DNA from: Flavobacteriaceae bacterium
GTDB lineage: Bacteria > Bacteroidota > Bacteroidia > Flavobacteriales > Flavobacteriaceae
NCBI GenBank assembly: GCA_023254815.1
Contig: JALRKI010000084.1
Location: 1-8,262, forward strand
Direction of reading: 5' to 3'
Length of the DNA stretch: 8,262 nucleotides
Below the pieces are notes generated by a model, which ran no database searches, had not been told where the DNA came from, and saw only the letters and a program-made list of their open reading frames with translations. The translations under genes were made by a program, and so were the position numbers. Shown here piece after piece: positions 1-7,023 of this stretch. The stretch's first letter is position 1. Every line of letters begins with the position of its first letter.

Positions 1-387
1 AAGTCTTCTAAAAGCTTCTTCTTCTGGAATACAAGTATCGGTGACCCTATTTAATCCTCTTTCGAGCAAATCCCACTCTTGCTCTGGAGTTAGGTCACGG
101 TAATTTGGGATTCTTTCGTAGTGCGAATGAGCAACCAAATTCATGACGTCTTCTTCAAGATTCGCTCCAGTACAAGATATGATTTGAACCTTATCCTGTC
201 TTATGACTTCGGCAAATATTTTGCCTATTTCGGCTGTACTCATTGCTCCAGCTAGGGAGACCAACATTTTACTGCCTTGTTGCAATTGCTGTTCATAGCC
301 TTTCGCGGCATCGACTAATGACGCAGCGTTGAAATGCAAATAATACCTTTCTATAAATTGTGAAATTTCGCCTTTATTAGTCATCAT
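1..387 (-). CDS. Deoxyhypusine synthase-like protein, partial (N-terminal 129 residues; continues past the window edge)
   Basis: I translated the minus strand from the ATG at 387-385; the frame stays open for 129 codons to base 1. The product has the N-terminal pattern of the bacterial deoxyhypusine synthase family: FNAASLVDAAKGYEQ, then LAGAMSTAEIGKIFAE, then IISCTGANLEEDVMNLVAHS, then RVTDTCIPEEEAFRRL. In eukaryotes and archaea these NAD-dependent enzymes move an aminobutyl group from spermidine to eIF5A. Bacteria lack eIF5A, so here, directly after speA and speB, the likelier role is polyamine synthesis such as homospermidine formation (inference from context). The start overlaps the end of speB by 11 bases. 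A second ATG at 384-382 would give an 8-base overlap, and no ribosome-binding site separates the two. The catalytic lysine region lies outside the window and cannot be checked. The family call is firm; the substrate is not. Confidence 0.9.
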   Translation of the reverse strand, partial: MMTNKGEISQFIERYYLHFNAASLVDAAKGYEQQLQQGSKMLVSLAGAMSTAEIGKIFAEVIRQDKVQIISCTGANLEEDVMNLVAHSHYERIPNYRDLTPEQEWDLLERGLNRVTDTCIPEEEAFRRL

Positions 388-1312
388 CGGAAGAGAATTT
401 AGCTTTTAAAGCTTCGAAAGAAAGGTCGTCGTCAGAATCGTCCATGACTTCATCCTCTTGTTCTTCCATAAATTTATAGGACAGCATTTTATAATACAAT
501 TTGGCCGCCAAGAAGTTAGAAGATCCGTCGTTGGAATTTGGACAAAGTTCAACAATATCAAATCCTACCACATTTTTTTCTTTAAATACCATTTTCAGAA
601 ATTCTAGGGTTTCGTACCACAGCAACCCTCCTGGCTCTGGAGTTCCTGTACTTGGCATGATTGAAGGATCAAAGGCGTCCAAATCGAAAGTGATAAAAAC
701 ATTGTCGGTCATTTCTTCTATGGCCGAGTCCATCCAAAGGTCATCGGCAGCCATTTCATGGGCAAAAAATGTTTTGTTCAAATCCATAAAATCGAGTTCA
801 ACTTGATCCATAGAGCGAATGCCTACCTGAACCAGATTTGTTATTTTGCTGGCTTCATGAACGGCACATGCGTGATTGCATTTACTTCCGTCATAACTGC
901 TACGAAGATCGGCATGAGCGTCAATGTGCAACACAGTCAAATTGTCAAAGCAGTCGTTAAATGCTCTAATGGTACCAATAGAAATCGAGTGTTCCCCTCC
1001 AAACACAGTGGTGAATTTATTTCTTTTGATGTAAGATTTGGTCATCTGATGAACAGCATCGACCATGGCCTCGGGGGAGCTATTTTCGATAACTGGATCG
1101 GCCAAATAGACTCCTTCCTTGTAGACCTCGGAACGTGTTTCTATATCGTACAATTCCATATTTTCCGAAGCCTCCAAAAAGGCTTCAGGGCCTTTATCAG
1201 CACCCTTTTGCCATGTACTGGTTCCGTCATAAGGCACTGGAATAAGTACAATTTTAGCAGTTTCTAATTTGGCAAACTCTTCGGGAATACCCGCATAAGT
1301 TCTAGTTTTCAT
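377..1312 (-). CDS. speB: Agmatinase (ureohydrolase family)
   Basis: Hydrolyses agmatine to putrescine and urea in the cytoplasm, the second step of the arginine decarboxylase route to polyamines. The 311-residue product shows the ureohydrolase (arginase/agmatinase) signatures: GGEHSISIG at 105-113, DAHADLR at 131-137 and TFDLDAFDP at 208-216. The expected binuclear manganese ligands are therefore H108, D131, H133, D135, D210 and D212, all present. GTPEPGG at 223-229 is also typical. The length is normal for the family except for a strongly acidic tail: 14 of residues 283-311 are Asp or Glu. The ATG overlaps the last 11 bases of speA, and the gene's own end overlaps the deoxyhypusine-synthase-like gene, so the three are probably one transcript with coupled translation. 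Arginase or formiminoglutamase are alternatives on motif alone, but the speA neighbour makes agmatinase much more likely. Confidence 0.93.
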   Translation of the reverse strand: MKTRTYAGIPEEFAKLETAKIVLIPVPYDGTSTWQKGADKGPEAFLEASENMELYDIETRSEVYKEGVYLADPVIENSSPEAMVDAVHQMTKSYIKRNKFTTVFGGEHSISIGTIRAFNDCFDNLTVLHIDAHADLRSSYDGSKCNHACAVHEASKITNLVQVGIRSMDQVELDFMDLNKTFFAHEMAADDLWMDSAIEEMTDNVFITFDLDAFDPSIMPSTGTPEPGGLLWYETLEFLKMVFKEKNVVGFDIVELCPNSNDGSSNFLAAKLYYKMLSYKFMEEQEDEVMDDSDDDLSFEALKAKFSSDDD

Positions 1313-2699
1313 ATCCTAAAATATTAAGTAATTGTTCACTGGATTGTTGGTTTTTAAATACAGAGGTGACCATCTCCCCCTTGTCATTTTTATCAATTAA
1401 AATGTGCTGTGGCGAGGGAATCAAGCAATGTTGAAGTCCACCAAAACCACCTATTGATTCTTGATAGGCTCCGGTATTAAAGAATCCAACATACAATGCC
1501 TTTTGTTTGGAATACTTTGGCAGATAGATAGCGTTGACGTGTTGTTCACTGTTGTAATAATCGTCGCTATCGCAGGTCAAGCCCCCCAGCAAAACCCGTT
1601 CATAAGGATCTTTCCAACCGTTTATTGGCAGCATGATAAAACGTTTATTGATGGCCCAAGTATCGGGTAAATTGGTAATGAATGATCCGTTAATCATATT
1701 CCATTTTTCCCTATCATTTTGTTGCTTTTGATTGAGAATTTTAAAAATGGCCCCTCCACTTTCGCCCACTGTATAGCTCCCAAATTCAGTAAAAATGTTT
1801 GGCACAGGCACTTCAGCTTCCTCGCAAGTCACCTTAATTTGATTGACGATTTCTTCAATGATATACTCATAGTCGAACTCAAAGGCCAAGGAATTTTTGA
1901 TAGGAAAACCGCCTCCTATGTTCAAACTGTCTAAGCTTGGGCATCTTCTTTTTAGACTGACATAAACCTTTAAACACTTAACCAATTCGTTCCAATAGTA
2001 CGCGTTATCTCTAATGCCAGTATTGATAAAAAAGTGAAGCATTTTGAGTTGAACTCTGTCGTTATCCTTTATTTGTTGGTCATAAAAAGGTACAATGTCT
2101 TTGTAGCCAATTCCCAGTCGAGAGGTGTAAAACTCGAATTTAGGCTCTTCCTCAGAAGCGATGCGTATTCCAATGTTGAAATCGCCATTGATTTTTTCTG
2201 AAAGTAAATCTAGCTCAGCATAATTGTCTATTACAGGAATGCAGTTGAAGTGACCCTCATTGATCAAATCGGCAATATTGGCAATATAGGTTTTGGTCTT
2301 AAATCCGTTGCTGATGACGTAGGTTTCATTGGTTATTTCTCCTGTGGATTTTAAATTTTTTATGATGTCCATATCCACTGCCGAGGAAGTCTCCAAGTGA
2401 ATGTCATTTTTCAGAGCTTCGGTCAGCACATGTTTAAAATGAGAACTTTTGGTGCAATAGCAATAATGGTATTTACCCTTGTAATCCAACTTTTCAAAGG
2501 TGCTTTGAAACATCCTTTTTGCCTTTTTGATATTGTTAGAAATTTGGGGCAGATAACTAAACTTTAAGGGGGTGCCATAGGTCTCAATGAGTTTGGTCAA
2601 ATCAATGTCATGGAAACGCAAGCCTACTTCATCGAGGGTAAATTCTTCTTGAGGGAAGTGAAAAGTCTGCTCAATTAAGTCGATATATCGGTTATTCAT
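1302..2699 (-). CDS. speA: Arginine decarboxylase (PLP-dependent, fold type III, Bacteroidota-type)
   Basis: Decarboxylates arginine to agmatine and CO2, the first step of putrescine synthesis. The 465-residue protein is a fold-III (alanine racemase-like) decarboxylase of the shorter type found in Bacteroidota, well below the roughly 650 residues of E. coli SpeA. Visible features in order: CYCTKSSH around K84, the likely PLP-binding lysine; HFFINTG with H222; the phosphate-binding LNIGGGFP at 259-266; TEFGSYTVGESGG with E305; GGLTCDSDD at 372-380 carrying the dimer-interface catalytic C376; and FFNTGAYQ with Y412. The ATG at 2699 fits the usual family N-terminus (a YIDLI...FPQEEF pattern). 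It heads a three-gene operon with speB and a deoxyhypusine-synthase-like gene. A minus-strand TATAATTTTC (2770-2761) is a weak promoter candidate, since no good -33 element lies at the right distance. Diaminopimelate or carboxynorspermidine decarboxylases share the fold, but the speB partner and overall pattern favour arginine. Confidence 0.92.
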   Translation of the reverse strand: MNNRYIDLIEQTFHFPQEEFTLDEVGLRFHDIDLTKLIETYGTPLKFSYLPQISNNIKKAKRMFQSTFEKLDYKGKYHYCYCTKSSHFKHVLTEALKNDIHLETSSAVDMDIIKNLKSTGEITNETYVISNGFKTKTYIANIADLINEGHFNCIPVIDNYAELDLLSEKINGDFNIGIRIASEEEPKFEFYTSRLGIGYKDIVPFYDQQIKDNDRVQLKMLHFFINTGIRDNAYYWNELVKCLKVYVSLKRRCPSLDSLNIGGGFPIKNSLAFEFDYEYIIEEIVNQIKVTCEEAEVPVPNIFTEFGSYTVGESGGAIFKILNQKQQNDREKWNMINGSFITNLPDTWAINKRFIMLPINGWKDPYERVLLGGLTCDSDDYYNSEQHVNAIYLPKYSKQKALYVGFFNTGAYQESIGGFGGLQHCLIPSPQHILIDKNDKGEMVTSVFKNQQSSEQLLNILGYEN

Positions 2700-3041
2700 T
2701 GTTATTGTCTCGAGAAATAAAAGGATTTTTTATTTGAAATAATCAGTAAACAAGAGCGGTGAAAATTATACCAACAATAGGCATATGACGTTAGAAAATA
2801 ACCTTAGGGGTACGAGCCGTACTGCGCTCAAGTAGGAGGAACCGTGCTTTATAGATCGATTTCTTGCCAAGCAAGCCATCTTAGAAAATATCTTCCAAAT
2901 TTTCAAAAATCCGAAGTTAGAAACAGAATTCAAATTATATAGCCGCTAAGTGTTAATAGAACTTAGGTGGAGCAAATTAAAATCAAAAAAATTACTTTTA
3001 AACATTTTCACAAAAAAAAATAGAAAAAAGTCAGACTACCA
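2700..3041. other. Non-coding spacer between the AlkB-type gene and speA
   Basis: This 342-base AT-rich gap holds no convincing reading frame on either strand. It should contain the end of the alkB transcript and the speA promoter, because both genes run on the minus strand. Seen in it: an A-rich run at 3011-3030 (U-rich in the minus transcript) about 12 bases beyond the alkB stop, without a proper hairpin before it; an inverted repeat at 2943-2970; a small inverted repeat CTTGC-caa-GCAAG at 2863-2875; a direct repeat TTAGAAAATA at 2791-2800 and 2881-2890; and a less AT-rich island at about 2806-2850 with near-identical GAGCCGTAC (2814-2822) and GAACCGTGC (2839-2847). The function of these elements is unknown. 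Confidence 0.6.
2943..2970. repeat. Inverted repeat / potential hairpin, possible weak terminator after the alkB-type gene
   Basis: CTAAGT at 2946-2951 pairs perfectly with ACTTAG at 2961-2966 across a 9-base loop. The stem can be extended by C2943-G2970, C2944-G2969 and a G-T wobble if G2967 bulges out. It lies 72-99 bases past the alkB stop codon on the minus strand and is not followed by a clean T-run on either strand, so an intrinsic terminator role is uncertain. Confidence 0.3.
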
Positions 3042-4049
3042 CTATAATTTAATAGGAATTTTTGGATTCATGACACTAAACCAAAGCGGTGGAATTAACG
3101 ATAAAAGCATTGAGGTAGGGTATCCATAGGGCAACTGAGGACTGCTTTGTTGATGAACCAAATTTTGATATGGTTTGGTTGATTTATAGTGGTGATCGCT
3201 GTGTCTTGTCAACTCATATAACAACATTCGGCCCAGTATATGGTTAGAATTCCAAGAATGACTGATGTCAACTCTCTCATATCTGCCCTGGGCAGTAAGC
3301 CCTCTTGTCAAACCATAATGTTCAATATAGTTGATGGTTTCCAATAGCAACAGCCCTACCACGCCAGCCAAAGCAATAATAAGCATTGAAAAGAGCCCTA
3401 AAAATTTTATGCCCGTCCCAATCCATACTAAATGGCTAAGCCCAGCCCATAACATGTAATTAGAAGCACTAAAAAAATGTTTTGAAGACCTTGTGAGCAA
3501 TTGACGTTGAATCCGCCAAGCCTTGACATAAGTTCCAAATACCGATTGAATATAAAAAGAATAGACCGATTGATTTTTACGAGCCGTTGAAGGATCTTTA
3601 GGTGTTGCCACATCCAAGTGATGGCCGTGATTGTGTTCTATAAAAAAATGATAGTAATGACTGGGAAGCAATAAGAAAAATGCTGCCAGGTGATTCATCC
3701 AATGACCGCGGTGCCCCAATTCATGTGCCACATTGATGCCATTTGACCCTAAAACCGTTCCTAGTGACAACACAAGTCCTACCAGCTCATGGGGTTGTCT
3801 TTGGGAATCTAACCATTGGGTAGAATAGACCAACAAACCATAGACAAAAAACAAATTGCCATAAAGCAACACATCAAAAAATCTTTGATGCCATCGATAA
3901 TTATTATCTTCAGAGGAAACCTTAGTGAATTGTTCTATTACTGGGATGAATACAAAGGCATAGCAAACACCTGAAAAAGAAAAATAACCCCCAATTTGAA
4001 GCCCTAAAAAGGTGATTATAGGCAAACTATAAGCTAAAATATATTTCAT
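3042..4049 (-). CDS. alkB: Alkane 1-monooxygenase, AlkB-type membrane di-iron hydroxylase
   Basis: An integral-membrane non-haem di-iron enzyme that hydroxylates a terminal methyl carbon of alkanes or related hydrophobic substrates, using O2 and electrons normally supplied by rubredoxin. The 335-residue protein carries all hallmark AlkB histidine motifs: HELGHR (109-114), EHNHGHH (138-144) followed by DVATPKDPSTAR, NYIEHYGL (240-247) and LTRHSDHHY (280-288) followed by KPYQ. Hydrophobic segments lie at about 2-20, 23-40, 57-78, 87-105, 120-137, 200-237 and 312-327, as expected for the membrane-embedded fold. It is somewhat shorter than the roughly 400 residues of Pseudomonas AlkB. No rubredoxin or rubredoxin reductase gene is in the window, nor a fused rubredoxin domain (no CxxCG pairs). 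NYIEHYGL and the long EHN motif favour alkane over fatty-acid desaturase-type substrates, but xylene-monooxygenase-like activity cannot be excluded. Confidence 0.9.
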   Translation of the reverse strand: MKYILAYSLPIITFLGLQIGGYFSFSGVCYAFVFIPVIEQFTKVSSEDNNYRWHQRFFDVLLYGNLFFVYGLLVYSTQWLDSQRQPHELVGLVLSLGTVLGSNGINVAHELGHRGHWMNHLAAFFLLLPSHYYHFFIEHNHGHHLDVATPKDPSTARKNQSVYSFYIQSVFGTYVKAWRIQRQLLTRSSKHFFSASNYMLWAGLSHLVWIGTGIKFLGLFSMLIIALAGVVGLLLLETINYIEHYGLTRGLTAQGRYERVDISHSWNSNHILGRMLLYELTRHSDHHYKSTKPYQNLVHQQSSPQLPYGYPTSMLLSLIPPLWFSVMNPKIPIKL

Positions 4050-4140
4050 GATTGACCAAAATTAACAGAAAACGTGAATTAAGGCGTCATTTGAATCCGA
4101 AAAAAATCACTATTTTGGTTTAAAAATTAACCCAACTGTC
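4050..4140. promoter_or_regulatory. Divergent promoter region between the alkB-type gene and the GH109 gene
   Basis: The 91-base gap separates two genes transcribed outwards. On the plus strand TTTG at 4090-4093 and TATTTTGG at 4111-4118 are 17 bases apart. This fits the Bacteroidota sigma pattern (-33 TTTG, -7 TAnnTTTG) and would start transcription around 4125, some 15 bases before the ATG at 4141. On the minus strand TAATTTTG (4064-4057) matches the -7 box exactly but has no good -33 partner, and it would leave almost no leader before the alkB ATG at 4049. No operator palindrome stands out. Confidence 0.45.
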
Positions 4141-5535
4141 ATGAAAAATATTGATCGCCGTTCATTTCTTCAAAAAACAGGCCTCACTGCAGCAGGGCTG
4201 TACTTGGCCAGTACGCTCAAGCTAACTGCACAAGAAAGACCACTCGAAGATGCCGACTATATGGGAGATTTTGCAGCGCCCAAACTTGAAACCGTTCGCA
4301 TTGCACTCATTGGTGTCGGAGCACGAGGATCAGGGCATGCGGCACAATTGGCTCAAATTGAAGGCACTGAGATTGTTGCCATTTCAGACTTGTACGAGGA
4401 TTTGGCAGAAGCCTCCAAGTCCAAATGTCAAACAATAGGAAAGGGACAAAGACATCAAAGTATCAAGACGTATTTTGGAAAAGAAGAAGGTTGGAAAACC
4501 ATGTTGGAGGAGGTCAAGCCAGATGCGGTTTTTATTTCGACCGATTGGGACAACCATGGTCCCATGGCAGTAGAAGCCATGAAACAAGGAGCCCATGCTT
4601 TTGTCGAAGTACCCCTTGCCGTGAGTCTGTCCCAGCTCTGGGAAATAGTGGAAACATCGGAGCGAACCAAAAAGCATTGTATGATGATGGAGAACGTCAA
4701 CTATGGTAGAGAAGAACTCCGCTATTTGAATTTGTGTCGTCAACATGTCATTGGAGATTTGCTCCACGCAGAAGCCGCATACATTCACGAACTGCGTTTC
4801 CAAATGGAAGAACAGGAACGAGGCACAGGATCTTGGCGCACCTATCAGTATGCCAAACGCAATGGAAATCTCTATCCTACCCATGGATTGGGACCAGTGG
4901 CACAGTATATGAATTTGGCGCGAGGTGAAGACAATTTTAAATCATTAGTTTCTTACTCTACTCCAGCCTATGGTCGTCAGCAATACGCTCAATCGCATTA
5001 TCCCAAAGATCACAAATGGAATGCCTTAAATTTTAAGGGAGGAGACATGAACACCTCCATCGTAAAAACTCATTTGGGACGAACCATTATGATACAGTGG
5101 GATGAAACCAGTCCTCGTCCCTATTCTCGACACAATTTGATTCAAGGCACCAAAGGCACCTTGGCAGGCTTTCCAACTCGAGTTGCTCTAGAAGGAGGTG
5201 TACCAGGTGCTACAGACAGCCATCACTATTGGGCTCAAGGCGAACAACTTGACGCTTTTAACGAACAGTATGAACATCCCATGTACCGCCGTTTAGGTAA
5301 AGTTGCCGAAGCTATGGGTGGTCACGGTGGGATGGATTTTTTGATGTTATACCGCATTATTGAATGTCTCAGAAATGGTCTTCCTCTAGATCAAAACCTA
5401 TACGAAGGCTGCTTTTGGAGTGCTGTTGCCCCATTGAGTGAAGCTTCCGTAGCACAAGACGGCATGCCTCAAGATTTTCCAGACTTCACTAGAGGACAAT
5501 GGAAAAATACCCTTCCTTTGAATGTTGTTGACTAA
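4141..5535 (+). CDS. Tat-exported GH109 glycosidase (Gfo/Idh/MocA fold, alpha-N-acetylgalactosaminidase type)
   Basis: An NAD-dependent glycoside hydrolase of family GH109; characterised members remove terminal alpha-linked N-acetylgalactosamine by a redox-elimination mechanism with a bound NAD. The 464-residue product begins with a twin-arginine signal (DRRSFLQ at 5-11, hydrophobic stretch to about 28, possible cleavage after A30), implying folded export. The Rossmann domain follows, with GVGARG at 58-63, D83 after the second strand, and EVPLA at 156-160 replacing the usual EKP of the superfamily. GH109-specific blocks are ENVNYGREELR (184-194), WRTYQYAKRNGNLYPTHGLGP (232-252, with Y245 and H248 matching reported active-site residues), GDMNTS (301-306), SPRPYSRHNLIQGTKG (324-339), GHGGMDF (394-400) and DFPDFTRG (445-452). 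Its stop codon lies inside the start of the kinase gene. It could be a related oxidoreductase with another sugar substrate, but the motif density makes GH109 membership likely. Confidence 0.88.
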   Translation: MKNIDRRSFLQKTGLTAAGLYLASTLKLTAQERPLEDADYMGDFAAPKLETVRIALIGVGARGSGHAAQLAQIEGTEIVAISDLYEDLAEASKSKCQTIGKGQRHQSIKTYFGKEEGWKTMLEEVKPDAVFISTDWDNHGPMAVEAMKQGAHAFVEVPLAVSLSQLWEIVETSERTKKHCMMMENVNYGREELRYLNLCRQHVIGDLLHAEAAYIHELRFQMEEQERGTGSWRTYQYAKRNGNLYPTHGLGPVAQYMNLARGEDNFKSLVSYSTPAYGRQQYAQSHYPKDHKWNALNFKGGDMNTSIVKTHLGRTIMIQWDETSPRPYSRHNLIQGTKGTLAGFPTRVALEGGVPGATDSHHYWAQGEQLDAFNEQYEHPMYRRLGKVAEAMGGHGGMDFLMLYRIIECLRNGLPLDQNLYEGCFWSAVAPLSEASVAQDGMPQDFPDFTRGQWKNTLPLNVVD

Positions 5536-6595
5536 ATCCGAAATTCCTTTTCAGATTCGAGTTCCAGGTCGGGTTTGTTTTTTTGGCGATCATCAAGACT
5601 ACATCGGACTTCCAATCATTGCCGCAGCAATAGATAGATTCATCACTCTGACGGCGCAACCAAACGGATTGGATTGTTTTAACATTACGCTAAAAAATAC
5701 GAATACCACCAGACGGATTCCTCTGTCGCTCAAGGATTTTACAGCCCAACCGGATTATTTTTTCTCTGGAATGGCAGTCATGTTAAATGAAGGTGCGCTC
5801 TTTGAAAAGGGCTACGACCTGGTACTTGAAGGCAACATTCCGATGAATGCTGGACTCTCTAGCTCTACCGCCCTAGTTACTGCATGGATCAAGTTTTTGG
5901 CAGCCGTAGGTTTTCCTCATCTAACACCAACAAACGACCAAATTGCCACCTGGTCCCACCGAGCCGAGGTAGGATTTTTCAATCAGCCAGGTGGTCATAT
6001 GGATCATATCACCATAGCGCATCAACGCTTGATATGTCTCGACAATACAACCTTTGCCATTGAACTACTCAACTCCCCTCTAGAAAGTGTTGTTATTGCC
6101 GAATCGGGTGTGGAGAAAAAAACCCTCGAAGTTTTGAAAAATGCCCGCAACTATATCGAAAAAGCCATTCAATCGGTAAAATCCTTAAATCCCGAATTTC
6201 TATTGCACAAGGCCGATGACAGTGATGTGGAACGCTACATGAATGCCATAGACCCCATGTACCGCAAACACTGGTATGCTGCCATTCACAATCACCTGAT
6301 TACTCAAGAAGCACTCCAATTGTTCAGACAACAACCAGCTGCCGATGAAATTGGTCGTCTTATGAACACCCATCAGCACATTTTAGAAAACTACATCGAG
6401 AACACTCCAAGAACCCTTTCTCTCATGATGAATTCAGCCCGACAAAACGGTGCATATGGAGCCAAAATTGTGGGCTCTGGAGGCGGAGGTGTCATGGTAG
6501 CCCTATGTTCCAAAGACAACAGCAGCAGGGTGATAAAAGCCTTTAGGAAGGCAGGAGCCGTGAATGCATATGAGGTACAGCTGCTCAATGCCTAA
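5522..6595 (+). CDS. GHMP-family sugar kinase, galactokinase-like (galactose or GalNAc-type substrate)
   Basis: A cytoplasmic ATP-dependent small-molecule kinase. The 357-residue protein has the three GHMP motifs: PGRVCFFGDHQDY at 15-27 (equivalent to the galactokinase signature with GEHTDY), IPMNAGLSSSTAL at 106-118 (ATP phosphate loop), and AKIVGSGGGGVM at 314-325. GGHMDH at 158-162 supplies D161, the likely catalytic base, as in galactokinases. It is slightly shorter than typical GalK (about 380-400 residues), and the GDHQDYIG variant differs from the classic signature. The ATG at 5522 overlaps the last 14 bases of the GH109 gene, so the two are probably translationally coupled. Because GH109 enzymes release GalNAc, this kinase may phosphorylate GalNAc or galactose at C1 (inference). 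Mevalonate or heptose kinases share the fold; the first motif and D161 context argue against mevalonate kinase. Confidence 0.82.
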   Translation: MLLTKSEIPFQIRVPGRVCFFGDHQDYIGLPIIAAAIDRFITLTAQPNGLDCFNITLKNTNTTRRIPLSLKDFTAQPDYFFSGMAVMLNEGALFEKGYDLVLEGNIPMNAGLSSSTALVTAWIKFLAAVGFPHLTPTNDQIATWSHRAEVGFFNQPGGHMDHITIAHQRLICLDNTTFAIELLNSPLESVVIAESGVEKKTLEVLKNARNYIEKAIQSVKSLNPEFLLHKADDSDVERYMNAIDPMYRKHWYAAIHNHLITQEALQLFRQQPAADEIGRLMNTHQHILENYIENTPRTLSLMMNSARQNGAYGAKIVGSGGGGVMVALCSKDNSSRVIKAFRKAGAVNAYEVQLLNA

Positions 6596-7023
6596 CTTAG
6601 TTTCATAAATATTTTACACTCCCTGGATTCGTTTAGATTTTTTTTATAATTCGGTCAAATCATGCCCTCATCTGATTAGAACCCAATACTCATCTATATC
6701 TCATTTTCATTATCCTTTTTAGTTAGCCCAACTTCAAAGTAGTTTTGATTTCTTCCAGGAGTCGATTGGATTGTTCCTGTCACGTTGATGCCATGGTGTT
6801 AAGTCGCTGCAGTCATGGTACATTCCAGGAATAGATTTTCAAAATATTTTGTTGTATAAATTTCATTAATCATGACAAAGTAGCCCACATTTTACCTGAC
6901 TCATGATCGTCCATTCCTACAACTATCGATTCTCTTAAATTTATCTAAAAATGATTCAAGCTAGCACATTTTATTTTACTTTGCATTGCTTTTCAAAAAA
7001 CTAAACCATTTCAATCATTTTCC
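6596..7023. other. Long non-coding spacer with a possible decayed small reading frame
   Basis: This 428-base AT-rich gap has no intact gene that I can support. No hairpin plus T-run follows the kinase stop; the T-rich stretch at 6639-6647 has no stem before it. On the minus strand, one frame from the ATG at 6866-6864 to the TAA at 6725-6723 reads protein-like (for example QEQSNRLLEEIKTTLKLG at its end) but is broken by TGA at 6815-6813 and 6782-6780. It may be a relic or chance. TTCCAGGA occurs twice (6753-6760 and 6823-6830). The promoter of the M1 peptidase gene must lie near the right end: TTTG at 6980-6983 could be a -33 element, but no clear TAnnTTTG follows. Confidence 0.5.

Noticed and set aside
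758..1267. 169-codon open frame on the plus strand opposite speB
   Set aside because: It lies wholly antisense to a gene with clear family motifs, and its translation shows no recognisable domain.
2814..2847. Resemblance of GAGCCGTAC / GAACCGTGC to the base of group II intron domain V
   Set aside because: The two halves are direct, not inverted, copies, so the domain V stem cannot form, and there is no intron-encoded protein nearby.
3011..3030. A-rich run after the alkB stop as an intrinsic terminator
   Set aside because: The only stem before it (AGTC-T-GACT in the minus transcript) has a one-base loop and cannot form a stable hairpin.
4384..4884. 166-codon open frame on the minus strand opposite the GH109 gene
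   Set aside because: Antisense shadow of a strongly conserved coding region; the protein text is cysteine- and phenylalanine-rich without a domain.
6596..6660. Terminator after the GHMP kinase gene
   Set aside because: A T-rich stretch is present at 6639-6647, but no inverted repeat precedes it.
6745..6840. Second minus-strand frame with 29 codons after an ATG (6822 region) ending near 6739
   Set aside because: Short, no start signal, no recognisable similarity; overlapping frames in the same stretch are equally open.
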